NCBI RefSeq assembly: GCF_007786455.1
Contig: NZ_VNJK01000001.1
Location: 3,310,673 to 3,374,672, forward strand
DNA length: 64,000 bases
Origin: Paenibacillus agilis
GTDB taxonomy: Bacteria > Bacillota > Bacilli > Paenibacillales > Paenibacillaceae
Reading direction: 5' to 3'
Shown here: in pieces, positions 9,301 through 17,280 of the stretch
Layout of the letters: every line of letters starts with the position of its first letter
Position numbering within the stretch: position 1 is the stretch's first letter
Position numbers and translations under genes: made by a program
The notes under the pieces: generated by a model
Database searches by the model: none
The model's input: only the letters and a program-made list of their open reading frames with translations
What the model was told of the DNA's origin: nothing

Positions 9301-9520
9301 AACAGCTGGAGGAGTGTCCCTATCATGGAACTCCTCTGCTACCGCTGTTAAATATTATGTATATTACAAAAGCAGCCAAGGTGGTTCCTATAAACGGATA
9401 GGCAACACCAACAGCACGTCATTCACCTATACGAGTGACGCTCCGCAAGGCTCCTATCATGTAACGGCTGAAAATCGAGTAGGAGAATCCTCCGCCTCAT
9501 CATCCGTGACGATAGAATAA
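6362..9520 (+). CDS. Class A penicillin-binding protein (PBP1A type) with C-terminal FN3 domains
   Basis: A bifunctional murein synthase of 1052 aa, far longer than a standard PBP1A. After a short cytoplasmic tail and one membrane helix (about residues 30-52) comes the GT51 glycosyltransferase, with ATEDNRFFEHNGID carrying the catalytic Glu near residue 115 and GGSTLTQQLAR. The transpeptidase has SxxK in QPGSTMKT (about 429), SxN in NQSLNAP and KTG in VGKTGTTQ (about 621). A first FN3 domain (about 816-905), a Gly/Ser/Thr/Asn-rich linker with many NG/TN/PS repeats, and a second FN3 (about 968-1052) follow. The start at 6362 has AAGGAGG; an upstream in-frame ATG lacks a site. The FN3 tail probably reaches into the wall. 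Confidence 0.94.
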   Translation: MVEETLTKSKGDPTRPKRSVGRIIWNTFKWFTLFGVLCCFLAGGIAVGYITSLVKDDPIRSKEHIVQKVDENAITGFAYFNDGTPIGQLRTEEDRIPIKYDQIPKVVIDALIATEDNRFFEHNGIDIRGTSRAVLQQVLDKPVQTGGSTLTQQLARSVFLNAERTNTRKAKEIFLSLRIERILTKEQILEAYLNKVPFGNGSNGYQVFGIKSAAKGIFNIHDLDKLNIAQSAYLAGLPQLPSAYTAFTGKGAYNEKGINRAIKRQKLVLKRMLEENKITQQQYEEALKFDIRKSLAQPRQKAYSTYPYLMLDIERAAVETLILSRNPEMTKADLRKEEHQQLVEDTKAEVLRGGYHITTTIDKKIYKMMRNIAEDPKNFSKDHPVKGTEQVAAMMIDHRTGAILGMIEGRDFYKEQMNHATQMLRQPGSTMKTLAAFLPALEKGIIQPASIIDDAPVILKNGDGTYHIPINAGRKFQGLVTARHAFNQSLNAPAIKLFNEDLKVKNAWDFVEKLGITTLHERDYQAQTGVIGGLTNGVTVEEFTNAYAAIANNGKLNDAFLINKIVDSNGKEVYKHQVKPTQVVSPQTAYLMTDMLRTAVTNGTGGEVNRKFHQDDYTIVGKTGTTQNDADSWFIGYSPDVTLGVWVGFKEPKHTLSRNEVKHSMQVWAKIMNEAIELKPQMFKNKTFKRPDDIVRRTVSGYSGKLPSKNTDKFNTDLFNRKYVPTKVEDVLVSMTYITYNGVNYIANPATPDDMTQQKVVVKREKPIQTLMDELRRALGNLSSGSSRRSLEWYLPLDASTDAPTKKDPRKDDGKAPTSPSSVSVTSNNGKATISFNPSGSNDVVGYRLYRSIDGKPYQQTGQVVLTGDSYTFGNAVSNAHSYNYYVTAVDVVGKESAASAPASLNGGTPPVDPNSGNPTNPSTEPGTNPDNSSGSTTTETTGSNGQTTNGNGSSETGSTNNGSTQVAAPEAPSGLSASKTAGGVSLSWNSSATAVKYYVYYKSSQGGSYKRIGNTNSTSFTYTSDAPQGSYHVTAENRVGESSASSSVTIE

Positions 9521-9554
9521 AGACAAAGCGTACTTCATAGCCAACATACGCAAA

Positions 9555-9590
9555 AGAGGGATATAAGCCGATAACAGCTTATATCCCTCT
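9555..9590. terminator. Bidirectional terminator between the PBP gene and acsA
   Basis: AGAGGGATATAAGC and its exact complement GCTTATATCCCTCT form a 14-bp stem with an 8-nt loop, flanked by A and T runs. It serves both convergent genes. Confidence 0.9.
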
Positions 9591-9604
9591 TTATTTTGCT
9601 AAGC

Positions 9605-11329
9605 TTAATCCTCGATTGTTGATAAGTCCCCAGTCGGCAAGTTCAACTCCCAAGCCTTCAACACGCGACGCATAATTTTACCTGAACGCGTCTTAGGAAG
9701 CTTGTCTTTGAATTCAATTTCTCGCGGAGCAGAATGAGCTGACAATCCCTCTTTGACGAATTTCGCAATGTCTGCCTTCAATTCCTCCGACGGTGTGTAG
9801 CCATCTCTTAGCGAGATGAACGCTTTAATAATTTCTCCACGCAGCGGATCAGGCTTACCAATTACACCTGCTTCAGCTACTGCTGGATGCTCTACCAGCT
9901 TACTTTCAACATCGAATGGACCTACACGTTCGCCGGAAGTGTTAATGACATCATCGACACGTCCTTGGAACCAGAAGTATCCATCCTCATCTTTATACGC
10001 GGAGTCACCAGACACATACCAACCTTTGAGGCGGAAATACTCTTCGTATTTACCTGGATTATTCCAAATTTTACGCATCATAGATGGCCATGGTGTACGA
10101 ATTGCCAAGTTGCCCATGCGATATGGAGGCAGCTCGTTGCCTTGATCATCAATGATCGATGCCTGCACACCCGGAATTGGGCGTCCCATCGAACCAGGCT
10201 TAATCGTCATGCTCGGATAGTTGCAGATCATATGACCGCCAGTCTCAGTCATCCACCACGTATCGTGAATCCGTTGTCCGTATACTTTCATTCCCCACCG
10301 TACAACCTCTGGGTTGAGAGGCTCACCTACGGAGAGCACATGACGCAAGCTAGACAAGTCAAATTCTTTTATAATTTCGTCGCCAGCACCCATGAACATA
10401 CGGAAGGCTGTAGGCGCGCTATACCATATCGTTACCTTATAGCGCTCGATCGTTGAGTACCAGTTCTGTGGACTAAAACGACCACCACGTACTACGTTGG
10501 TAGCACCATTTAGCCAAGGTGCAAATATACCGTACGATGTACCTGTGACCCAACCCGGATCGCCTGTACACCAGTAAATATCGTCATCCTTCAAATCCAG
10601 TACCATCTTACCCGTGAAATAATGCTGGATCATAGCATTTTGCACATGATATACGCCTTTTGGCTTGCCCGTTGAGCCGGAAGTATAGTGAATAATGAGA
10701 CCATCTTCACGATCGAGCCATTCGATTTCCGCTTCTTCCGATGCAACAGCCATCTCTGCGTAGTAATCAACAATGCCTTCATCTGCTTGAATGTTCTCAC
10801 CAACTAGCACGATATGTTTCAATTCAGGCAGATGCTCACGCGGAATACGATGAAGCAGTTCAGGAGTAGTAACAATCGCACTTGCTCCGCTATCTTCCAA
10901 ACGATCCTTAACGGCTGTCTCCATAAACGCTTCAAATAGTGGTCCTACTACCGCGCCTATTTTTAAAATACCGAACAAACTAAAGTATAGCTCCGGGGTA
11001 CGTGGCATAAATACGAATACACGCTCACCCTTTGTAATTCCTTGCTTACGCAGCACATTCGCAAATTGATTTGACTTGCGGCTGAGCTCTGCATACGTAT
11101 AACTTTCATCTCTCACAGCATCACTGTAATAAAGTGCAACCTTATCACCACGCCCCTCTGCTAGATGACGGTCAATGGCCTCATGTGCCATATTCACCTT
11201 ACCAGTCGCATGCCATGTAAAGTGCTTCTCTACTTCTTCCCAATTAAAAGACTCTGCTGCTGTTTCATAGTTGCTCAGGTTCGGGCTTAACGCCGATGCT
11301 TCGATGATTTCTCCTTGCACATTACCCAT
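9605..11329 (-). CDS. acsA: Acetyl-CoA synthetase
   Basis: A 574-aa AMP-forming acyl-CoA synthetase that activates acetate through acetyl-AMP. The P-loop core is YTSGSTGKPKGVYH; TWWMTETGG is the adenine/acyl site; GDSAYKDEDGYFWFQGRVDD contains the hinge aspartate; KTRSGKIMRR carries the catalytic lysine near the C-terminus that AcuA acetylates in Bacillus. Length and motifs match bacillar AcsA rather than the longer Acs. AGGAGG lies 10 nt before the ATG. It is divergent from acuA, whose product inactivates it, and a cre-like site lies in between, so catabolite control is expected. Confidence 0.95.
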   Translation of the reverse strand: MGNVQGEIIEASALSPNLSNYETAAESFNWEEVEKHFTWHATGKVNMAHEAIDRHLAEGRGDKVALYYSDAVRDESYTYAELSRKSNQFANVLRKQGITKGERVFVFMPRTPELYFSLFGILKIGAVVGPLFEAFMETAVKDRLEDSGASAIVTTPELLHRIPREHLPELKHIVLVGENIQADEGIVDYYAEMAVASEEAEIEWLDREDGLIIHYTSGSTGKPKGVYHVQNAMIQHYFTGKMVLDLKDDDIYWCTGDPGWVTGTSYGIFAPWLNGATNVVRGGRFSPQNWYSTIERYKVTIWYSAPTAFRMFMGAGDEIIKEFDLSSLRHVLSVGEPLNPEVVRWGMKVYGQRIHDTWWMTETGGHMICNYPSMTIKPGSMGRPIPGVQASIIDDQGNELPPYRMGNLAIRTPWPSMMRKIWNNPGKYEEYFRLKGWYVSGDSAYKDEDGYFWFQGRVDDVINTSGERVGPFDVESKLVEHPAVAEAGVIGKPDPLRGEIIKAFISLRDGYTPSEELKADIAKFVKEGLSAHSAPREIEFKDKLPKTRSGKIMRRVLKAWELNLPTGDLSTIED

Positions 11330-11387
11330 TGTCTTTCATCCTCCTGTTTCATTCACTTCTTTAGGACTTCCCCATGTGATACCGATA

Positions 11388-11401
11388 GTTAACCGCTTTC
11401 A
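11388..11401. promoter_or_regulatory. cre-like CcpA operator between acsA and acuA
   Basis: The reverse strand reads TGAAAGCGGTTAAC and matches the cre consensus TGWAANCGNTNWCA at 12 of 14 positions (the last two differ). It lies 58-72 bp upstream of the acsA start. In B. subtilis both acsA and acuABC are CcpA-controlled. Confidence 0.6.
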
Positions 11402-11518
11402 CGAAGTTGTAAGTATAAGGACGATGTTGACTGTACATGTTGTCAAGAGGAAATTCTATGAACATAGTAATAACAGCATTATTATAGCACACCAATTGTA
11501 ATTCGCCTATTCTTTTCC

Positions 11519-11547
11519 TTTTCAACTGTTCCTTTTTTTGTTATAAC
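11519..11547 (+). promoter_or_regulatory. Putative acuA promoter
   Basis: TTTTCA at 11519-11524 and TATAAC at 11542-11547 are separated by 17 bp. The acuA ribosome binding site AATAAGGAG follows about 15 nt downstream. Confidence 0.45.
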
Positions 11548-11577
11548 CTATGTGAAGAGAATAAGGAGTGGTCGACT

Positions 11578-12210
11578 ATGGAACATCGAAAATGTTATCA
11601 TGCGCACGTCGTTACACGCGATGATGTCGTTATCGTTATCGAAGGTCCCGTAAAGCCAGAAGTGCTCCAAACGATGGACATGCACATTGGACTTAACGCC
11701 TTCCGACGCCCGCGCGAACAGCACGAAGCCTTAGTTGAGATAGCAGCTTTGCCCGAAGGACGCATCATCGTTGCACGAGATGGACAGACCATTGTCGGCT
11801 ATGTTACCTTCCATTACCCTGACGAGCTAGAGCGTTGGTCAGAGGGACAGATGGAGGATCTCGTTGAGCTGGGAGCCGTAGAAGTAGCGAGAGAATATCG
11901 TTCTTTCGGATTAGGAAAAAAAATGATTCAAACTGCGTTCGAGGATGAACAAATGGAGAACTACATCGTATTTACGACCGAATACTATTGGCATTGGGAC
12001 CTTGAAGGATCAAAATTAAGCGTATGGGATTATCGCAAAATGATGGAGAAACTCATGGAATCGGTAGATATGATCTGGTACGCTACAGATGATCCTGAAA
12101 TCTGCTCTCACCCTGCAAATTGCTTAATGGTTCGTATTGGTAAGGATGTTCCTTTGTCATCCAAAGAACAATTCGACCGCGTTCGCTTCAAGCAGCGGTT
12201 CATGTATTAG
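11578..12210 (+). CDS. acuA: AcuA protein acetyltransferase (GNAT)
   Basis: A 210-aa cytosolic GNAT enzyme that acetylates the catalytic lysine of AcsA and turns it off. The acetyl-CoA-binding region is visible as VEVAREYRSFGLGKKMIQ (R-x-x-G-L/I-G-K), preceded by the strand RIIVARDGQTIVGYVTFH. The C-terminal part (YYWHWDLEGSKLSVWDYRKM) is typical of AcuA. AAGGAG precedes the start by 9-10 nt. The gene is divergent from its target acsA and 20 nt upstream of acuC, the matching deacetylase. The acuB gene that sits between them in B. subtilis is missing. Confidence 0.95.
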   Translation: MEHRKCYHAHVVTRDDVVIVIEGPVKPEVLQTMDMHIGLNAFRRPREQHEALVEIAALPEGRIIVARDGQTIVGYVTFHYPDELERWSEGQMEDLVELGAVEVAREYRSFGLGKKMIQTAFEDEQMENYIVFTTEYYWHWDLEGSKLSVWDYRKMMEKLMESVDMIWYATDDPEICSHPANCLMVRIGKDVPLSSKEQFDRVRFKQRFMY

Positions 12211-12230
12211 ATCGCCAGGAGGAAAGCGCG

Positions 12231-13415
12231 ATGACAGATTCGCATAAGCCCATATTTATTCTGCACGAAGACGCACTGCGGTACCACTTCTATGCAGATC
12301 ATCCTTTCGATCAGAGAAGAATTGAGATGACTCAGGATCTCTTGTTTCAAATTGGTGCCCTTCATCCAACTGAACAGGTTCAAGCAGCCTGCGCTTCACT
12401 AGAGGCACTTCAATTGAATCACCGCGAAGATTATATCGAAGCCGTCAAAGAACTTAGCCAAACTATCCCAGACCCAGATTATCTTGTTCGTACTGCTCAA
12501 TATGGCCTAGATCACGAAGACACGCCTTACTTCGAGGGCATGCATGAAGCTGCCAGTACTATCGTTGGCGGATCTATTGCTGCATGTGAAGCTGTGATGG
12601 AAGGAAATACGCTCCATGCTCTTCATATAGCAGGCGGATTGCATCATGCCTTCCCTGGAAAAGCAGCAGGCTTCTGTGTCTATAACGACGCTTCCATTGC
12701 AATAGCATCTATACGCAAAAAGTACGGTGCACGTGTGCTTTATATCGATACGGACGTGCACCATGGTGATGGTGTGCAGTGGTCGTTTTACACAGACCCT
12801 GAAGTAATGACCTATTCGATTCATGAAACAGGTAAATACTTATTCCCAGGTACAGGATTCGTGCAGGAACGAGGGGAAGGCGAAGGATTCGGTACAAGTG
12901 TCAACGTGCCGTTAGAGCCTTACACGGAAGATGATTCGTGGTTATCCAGCTTTCGAGACACGATTGGACAAGCTGCTGCCATCTTCAAGCCAGATATTAT
13001 CGTAAGCCAGCATGGCTGCGATGCGCACGCCTTGGATCCGCTCTCCCATATGCATTGCAGTATGCGAATCTACCAAGAGATGCCTGCCATCATTCATCAA
13101 CTTGCTCACACCCACTGTAATGGCAAATGGGTCGCACTAGGAGGCGGAGGATATGATATTTGGCGTGTCGTACCGCGTGCATGGAGCCTTTTATGGCTCG
13201 AAATGATTGAGCATCCTCTAGTGGCTCAATTGAGAGACGATCCACTGATGCCACTACCCGCTGCTTGGCTGCACAAATGGCAGCACAAGTCTCCCACACC
13301 ACTGCCTGCTACGTGGCTCGATGATACGAGCGATTGGACGCCAATGCCAAGGCGTGAACTTATTGAGAAACAGAACTCCCACATCGTAACCTTAGCACAA
13401 GAGTATATTAGATAA
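12231..13415 (+). CDS. acuC: AcuC class I protein deacetylase
   Basis: A 394-aa zinc-dependent deacetylase of the arginase/HDAC fold that removes the acetyl group placed by AcuA and so reactivates acetyl-CoA synthetase. Class I HDAC signatures are all present: GGLHHAFPGKAAGFCVYND with the His-His dyad, the zinc ligands in DTDVHHGDG, SQHGCDAHALDPL, and LGGGGYDIWRVVPRAW. The site CAGGAGG lies about 8 nt before the ATG. It follows acuA in an operon and ends at a strong terminator. Confidence 0.95.
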   Translation: MTDSHKPIFILHEDALRYHFYADHPFDQRRIEMTQDLLFQIGALHPTEQVQAACASLEALQLNHREDYIEAVKELSQTIPDPDYLVRTAQYGLDHEDTPYFEGMHEAASTIVGGSIAACEAVMEGNTLHALHIAGGLHHAFPGKAAGFCVYNDASIAIASIRKKYGARVLYIDTDVHHGDGVQWSFYTDPEVMTYSIHETGKYLFPGTGFVQERGEGEGFGTSVNVPLEPYTEDDSWLSSFRDTIGQAAAIFKPDIIVSQHGCDAHALDPLSHMHCSMRIYQEMPAIIHQLAHTHCNGKWVALGGGGYDIWRVVPRAWSLLWLEMIEHPLVAQLRDDPLMPLPAAWLHKWQHKSPTPLPATWLDDTSDWTPMPRRELIEKQNSHIVTLAQEYIR

Positions 13416-13422
13416 ATAATAA

Positions 13423-13448
13423 AAGCCGCTCTTTATAAAGAGCGGCTT
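13423..13448. terminator. Bidirectional terminator between acuC and mtnN
   Basis: AAGCCGCTCTTTATAAAGAGCGGCTT is a perfect palindromic hairpin between the convergent genes. Confidence 0.85.
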
Positions 13449-13453
13449 ACCGT

Positions 13454-14152
13454 TTAAGCAGACAGTTGCTGCAACATATGATTAATCATTTGATAAGAGC
13501 GTTCCGATGCTTCCACTGTGAACTCTGCAAAGTTCACATGTGCAGAGCCATCTGCCTTGTCCGACATGGAGCGAATAATAACGAATGGGACATTGTTTAA
13601 GACGCAGGCTTGAGCTACAGCTGATCCTTCCATCTCGGTACAAGCACCATTGAAAGTCTCATACAGCGCTTTCACCTTTTCGCGGCTAGCGATAAATTGA
13701 TCGCCTGAAAGTACGATACCTACCATATGACGCTGTGGTACCATTTCTTCACAGACGCGTTTCGCTAAATCAATCAGCTGCTGATCTGCACGGAAGATAG
13801 AGTTGGATTGGTACGGAATCTCACCTAGTTTGAAACCTAGTGCCGTTACATCCATATCATGTTGAATACAAGCAGAAGAAATGACAATATCTCCGATGTT
13901 CAGCATCGGGTTAACCGCACCTGCAACACCTGTAAAGAGAATACGTTCAACACTGAAACGATCGATAAGTACTTGCGTCGTAATCGCTGCATTGACTTTC
14001 CCTACACCGGATTTGCATACAACAACAGAATGATGATGCAAAGTTCCACGGTAGTAACGATTACCTGCCTGCTCATGCTCCTCAACTTGGCCCATTGCTT
14101 GCAGTAACAAGGCAATCTCTTCGTCCATTGCGCCGATAATACCAATTGTCAT
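13454..14152 (-). CDS. mtnN: 5'-methylthioadenosine/S-adenosylhomocysteine nucleosidase
   Basis: A 232-aa enzyme that cleaves adenine from methylthioadenosine and S-adenosylhomocysteine, feeding methionine salvage and the activated methyl cycle. It begins MTIGIIGAMDEEIALL, has FTGVAGAVNPMLNIGDIVIS for nucleoside binding, and ACTEMEGSAVAQAC with the substrate-ribose Glu, followed by RSMSDKADG with the catalytic Asp. Length matches the family. A GGGGGG run lies 8 nt before the ATG. It follows ccpA in the same direction, but a terminator intervenes, leaving only 45 bp for a promoter of its own. Confidence 0.95.
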   Translation of the reverse strand: MTIGIIGAMDEEIALLLQAMGQVEEHEQAGNRYYRGTLHHHSVVVCKSGVGKVNAAITTQVLIDRFSVERILFTGVAGAVNPMLNIGDIVISSACIQHDMDVTALGFKLGEIPYQSNSIFRADQQLIDLAKRVCEEMVPQRHMVGIVLSGDQFIASREKVKALYETFNGACTEMEGSAVAQACVLNNVPFVIIRSMSDKADGSAHVNFAEFTVEASERSYQMINHMLQQLSA

Positions 14153-14196
14153 CTGAATAACCCCCCGCTACTTTATTCCGTTATATGGTCAAAAAA

Positions 14197-14217
14197 AAGC
14201 CCCGAGATACGGGGCTT
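14197..14217 (-). terminator. ccpA terminator
   Basis: AAGCCCCG and CGGGGCTT (minus strand) form a tight GC stem followed by eight T residues. Confidence 0.9.
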
Positions 14218-14237
14218 CGTACCGCTGTCCAAGCAGA

Positions 14238-15248
14238 CTATTCATTCACATGGCTAATGGACAGACGATGAATGATCTCATGTTGTAGAATGACTTGGGA
14301 TTGCTCCACATTTTCTTTCTTCATCAATTTCGTAAGTAAACGCATTGCTACAGCACCAATATCATACATAGGCTGCGCAACCGTAGTTAACTGCGGTCGA
14401 ACCATAGATGCCATACGGATGTTGTCTACACTAATGATAGAGAAATCATCGGGAACTTTAAGTCCCCCGTCTTGTATGGAGTGAATCGCTCCAATCGCCA
14501 TTTCATCCGTTGCAGAGAAAATAGCAGTTGGTCGCTTCTTCAAGCCCAAGAAGTATTGCATTGCTTCTACACCGGACTCATAACGGTAGTTTCCGATGCG
14601 AACCATATCTTCCTTGTATTCAATACCAGCACGCTCAAGAGCACGCTTGTAGCCTTGGAATCGTGCATATCCATTAGCAGGATCCTGCAAAGTTCCGCTG
14701 ATCATTGCAATCTCACGATGCCCATGACGAATTAGTGTATTTACGGCATCAAATGCAGCTGCCTCATGATCAATATCTACAGACGGCATGGTACCGTTCT
14801 CATCTCTCGTCGCACATAAAACAATTGGAACAGACGCTGTGCGGAAAGCTTGAATATGATCTTCTGTAATGACACCGCCCATGAATAACAAGCCGTCAAC
14901 TTGCTTCTCCAATAACGTGTTAATAACCCGAATTTCTTTTTCCTTCTTCTTATCCGCGTTACATAGAATGATATTGTAATGATACATATTAGCAATATCT
15001 TCAATACCACGCGAAATCTCAGCAAAGATCGAATTAGAAATATCAGGTATAACAACACCTACGGTCGTCGTCTTTTTACTCGCCAGACCACGAGCAACCG
15101 CATTTGGGCGATAACCTAGACGTTCAATCGCTTCGTATACTTTCTTACGCGTCTGCGGCTTCACGTTCGGATTGTTGTTTACAACCCTAGAAACTGTCGC
15201 CATTGACACGCCAGCTTCTCTAGCTACATCATAAATAGTTACCGTCAC
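14238..15248 (-). CDS. ccpA: Catabolite control protein A
   Basis: A LacI/GalR-family repressor/activator of 336 aa. The helix-turn-helix [20 protein letters not shown] and hinge [20 protein letters not shown] are almost identical to B. subtilis CcpA, as is the C-terminal [20 protein letters not shown] segment that contacts HPr-Ser-P. CcpA with HPr-Ser-P or Crh-Ser-P binds cre sites and controls carbon catabolism, including acsA. The start is a GTG at 15246-15248, preceded by GGAGAGAAGG; the TTG five codons earlier overlaps that site. It has its own promoter. Confidence 0.96.
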   Translation of the reverse strand: MTVTIYDVAREAGVSMATVSRVVNNNPNVKPQTRKKVYEAIERLGYRPNAVARGLASKKTTTVGVVIPDISNSIFAEISRGIEDIANMYHYNIILCNADKKKEKEIRVINTLLEKQVDGLLFMGGVITEDHIQAFRTASVPIVLCATRDENGTMPSVDIDHEAAAFDAVNTLIRHGHREIAMISGTLQDPANGYARFQGYKRALERAGIEYKEDMVRIGNYRYESGVEAMQYFLGLKKRPTAIFSATDEMAIGAIHSIQDGGLKVPDDFSIISVDNIRMASMVRPQLTTVAQPMYDIGAVAMRLLTKLMKKENVEQSQVILQHEIIHRLSISHVNE

Positions 15249-15302
15249 GATCCTTCTCTCCAATTACCGAGTTATTTAATACGTACATACATATTACATT
15301 TC

Positions 15303-15331
15303 ATATTACTTTATTTTCTGAAAAATCGCAA
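15303..15331 (-). promoter_or_regulatory. ccpA promoter
   Basis: On the minus strand TTGCGA and TAATAT are separated by exactly 17 bp. It lies between ytxJ and ccpA, 55-83 bp before the GTG start. Confidence 0.55.
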
Positions 15332-15366
15332 TGAAGCAATCAATTTTCGTCACAAAATGTCGGATA

Positions 15367-15708
15367 TTAAGGAGAGGTCGTCAAAACTTGCTCTAGTGTA
15401 TCGTATCGAATTGCATAATGAGATTCATGCCATACCACTTGACCGCCTTTTAGAACCAACACCTGCGGCGATTCATGTTTGATACCAAGCTGATCTGCCA
15501 AAGCGAGCGAAATATCACGATTCTCAACGACGTAAATAAGCCCAAATGAAATACCTTTAGGTTCAAATACGTCAACAACACGCTTCATCTCTTCATTAGC
15601 ACTGCTGCTAATCGGGCAGCGCGTACTATGCTTGAAAATAACGACAGTACCTTCATGCGAACGCTTAATCCCCTGTTCGAGTTCTTCCTGAGTGGAGATT
15701 GTTTTCAT
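15367..15708 (-). CDS. ytxJ: YtxJ family bacilliredoxin-like protein
   Basis: A small thioredoxin-fold protein (113 aa). The motif FKHSTRCPISSSA is the hallmark of YtxJ/DUF2847, with a single cysteine in a CPIS context used for bacillithiol-linked redox chemistry; SPQVLVLKGGQVVWHESH is the cis-proline side of the fold. The start at 15708 has GAGAGGTG upstream; the upstream in-frame TTG and ATG do not. In Bacillus ytxJ is also in the neighbourhood of ccpA, so this linkage is conserved. Confidence 0.88.
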   Translation of the reverse strand: MKTISTQEELEQGIKRSHEGTVVIFKHSTRCPISSSANEEMKRVVDVFEPKGISFGLIYVVENRDISLALADQLGIKHESPQVLVLKGGQVVWHESHYAIRYDTLEQVLTTSP

Positions 15709-15796
15709 AACGACACCTCTCATTTGCAGCAATATGCCGCAAGATTTAGTTTGTCTTTCTACTCCGCTTATCCATGCTATTATTGGTTACTGTTCA

Positions 15797-16234
15797 TTAA
15801 CTTATTTTAGCCTGATGTTCCTCTACACTAAAACCTGTCAATTGATTTAATCTCCGCTCTATATCATTCATCCAATCTGTATCTTTGCATGCTTTAGCAA
15901 CAAGATACAGGTCCAATAGCTGATTAACACGCTCAGTGCTCAGCCTCTCGAATAAAGCAAGATAATTGTCTTCCTTGTACTCTAAGCACTCTTTGATTAC
16001 ACTGGCCACTTCATGCATATGATCAAACGCAACACTCTGTTCTTCAACCATCCCTTTTTGAACGAGACGGCGCATAATAAACACAACTTCATCTTTTACA
16101 TCGGGCAGCAGCTCGGAATATTGACAACTTCCACAGGTGTATACGGGCACATGATGTATATGTATTTTACGTGCATGAACAATAGTACGCATTGTAACGT
16201 CCATTCCTTGACCACAAGAGCAGTTCTTCTTCAT
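15797..16234 (-). CDS. Conserved protein with N-terminal zinc-binding cysteines
   Basis: A 145-aa protein starting at 16234 behind AGGGGGATT. The N-terminus KKNCSCGQGMDV supplies a CxC pair and VPVYTCGSCQYSE a CxxC pair about 28 residues later, so a four-cysteine zinc ribbon is likely, reminiscent of YgiT-type zinc fingers. The remainder is helical and charged (EYKEDNYLALFERLSTERVN) with no motif I recognise. A nucleic-acid or protein-binding role is possible but unproven. It is transcribed toward ytxJ with 88 bp between them. Confidence 0.7.
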   Translation of the reverse strand: MKKNCSCGQGMDVTMRTIVHARKIHIHHVPVYTCGSCQYSELLPDVKDEVVFIMRRLVQKGMVEEQSVAFDHMHEVASVIKECLEYKEDNYLALFERLSTERVNQLLDLYLVAKACKDTDWMNDIERRLNQLTGFSVEEHQAKIS

Positions 16235-16537
16235 CCGTAATCCCCCTAGCCGGTATGTAGTTTCTCTCACCTAACTTCTCTATCTGTATTGCTGACTTAC
16301 TTTCATCATTACAAATAAGCTATCCCTGAAATTGACCAAGATATAGTGACGTGCAGCTAAATACTAACTTTGATTTCATATATACACGAGTACAGCACGA
16401 GCAATAATCAATACTATTTCGACTTCTTGAACCGTTATCCTCCTGCTTTCAAACATGAATTTATTTACAATTCGACTTGCTATCCCTTTTTCCAATGACA
16501 ATTCTCTCTCTTATCCTTGTGAATCTCGCCTATATAT

Positions 16538-16563
16538 GTTAATTTAAGTACGTTTATGGGTAA
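16538..16563 (+). promoter_or_regulatory. Sigma-B-like promoter before the PfpI/YfkM gene
   Basis: GTTAAT and GGGTAA are spaced by 14 bp and resemble the general-stress consensus GTTTAA-N12-15-GGGTAT (one mismatch in each box). The box ends 72 bp before the GTG start. The rest of the 401-bp gap from 16235 has no other clear element. Confidence 0.4.
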
Positions 16564-16635
16564 TAAAAAGTAAGCTCATAAAGGCAGATGCCATTTAATT
16601 GCCCATCTTGTTTGGATTGAAAGGAGGAAATAATC

Positions 16636-17160
16636 GTGAGACTAGAAGGCAAGAAAGTAATTGCACTCGTCGATGAAGAATTTGAAGACTTGGAATTGTG
16701 GTATCCCGTATACCGTGCTCGTGAAGAAGGTGCTGAAGTTCATCTTGTAGGTGCGGAGACTGGAAAGACCTATATCGGAAAGTACGGTGTACCCGCTACT
16801 TCGAATTATGCTTTCAAAGATATTGATACAGCTGACTATGACGGTCTGCTCGTTCCAGGAGGCTGGGCTCCAGATAAATTGCGCCGATACGAAGATGTGC
16901 TTCGCATCACTCGTGAAATGAACGAGGCGAACAAGCCTATCGGACAAATTTGTCATGCTGGCTGGGTGCTTATCTCTGCAAAAATTTTAAACGGGCGCCA
17001 AGTTACTTCCACACCTGGTATTCGTGATGATATGGAGAATGCAGGAGCTACATGGATCGATGAGGATGTCGTGATTGACGGCAACTTAGTATCTTCACGT
17101 CGTCCGCCAGATTTGCCTGCTTACGGAAAAGCATTTTGTGATGTACTTGCTCAATCGTAA
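16636..17160 (+). CDS. DJ-1/PfpI family protein, YfkM (general stress protein 18) like
   Basis: A 174-aa class I glutamine-amidotransferase-fold protein. Catalytic features of the PfpI group are visible: the nucleophile elbow GQICHAGWVLIS (Cys near residue 98 followed by His) and VPGGWAPDKLR forming the oxyanion region; the N-terminal Glu lies in DEEFEDLE. Members act as deglycases, chaperones or peptidases; the closest bacillar relative I know, YfkM, is a general stress protein. It starts at a GTG behind AAAGGAGGAAATAATC. The sigma-B-like promoter upstream supports a stress role. Confidence 0.85.
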   Translation: MRLEGKKVIALVDEEFEDLELWYPVYRAREEGAEVHLVGAETGKTYIGKYGVPATSNYAFKDIDTADYDGLLVPGGWAPDKLRRYEDVLRITREMNEANKPIGQICHAGWVLISAKILNGRQVTSTPGIRDDMENAGATWIDEDVVIDGNLVSSRRPPDLPAYGKAFCDVLAQS

Positions 17161-17199
17161 GTACCACACAAAGATACGAAAGAATATATTTATTACGTT

Positions 17200-17233
17200 A
17201 AAAAGCTCTCGATCCTCGGACCGAGAGCTTTTT
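17200..17233. terminator. Bidirectional terminator between the PfpI gene and ptsI
   Basis: AAAAAGCTCTCG and CGAGAGCTTTTT form a stem flanked by A and T runs on both sides. Confidence 0.85.
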
Positions 17234-17280
17234 GTTATATTCCCCAAACAAGCTTATAACTGTTAACCGTCTTTAACACC

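Noticed and set aside
11427..11446. Palindrome-like TTGAC-N10-GTCAA between acsA and acuA as a promoter pair
   Set aside because: No -10 box lies at a proper distance on either strand; left as unassigned.
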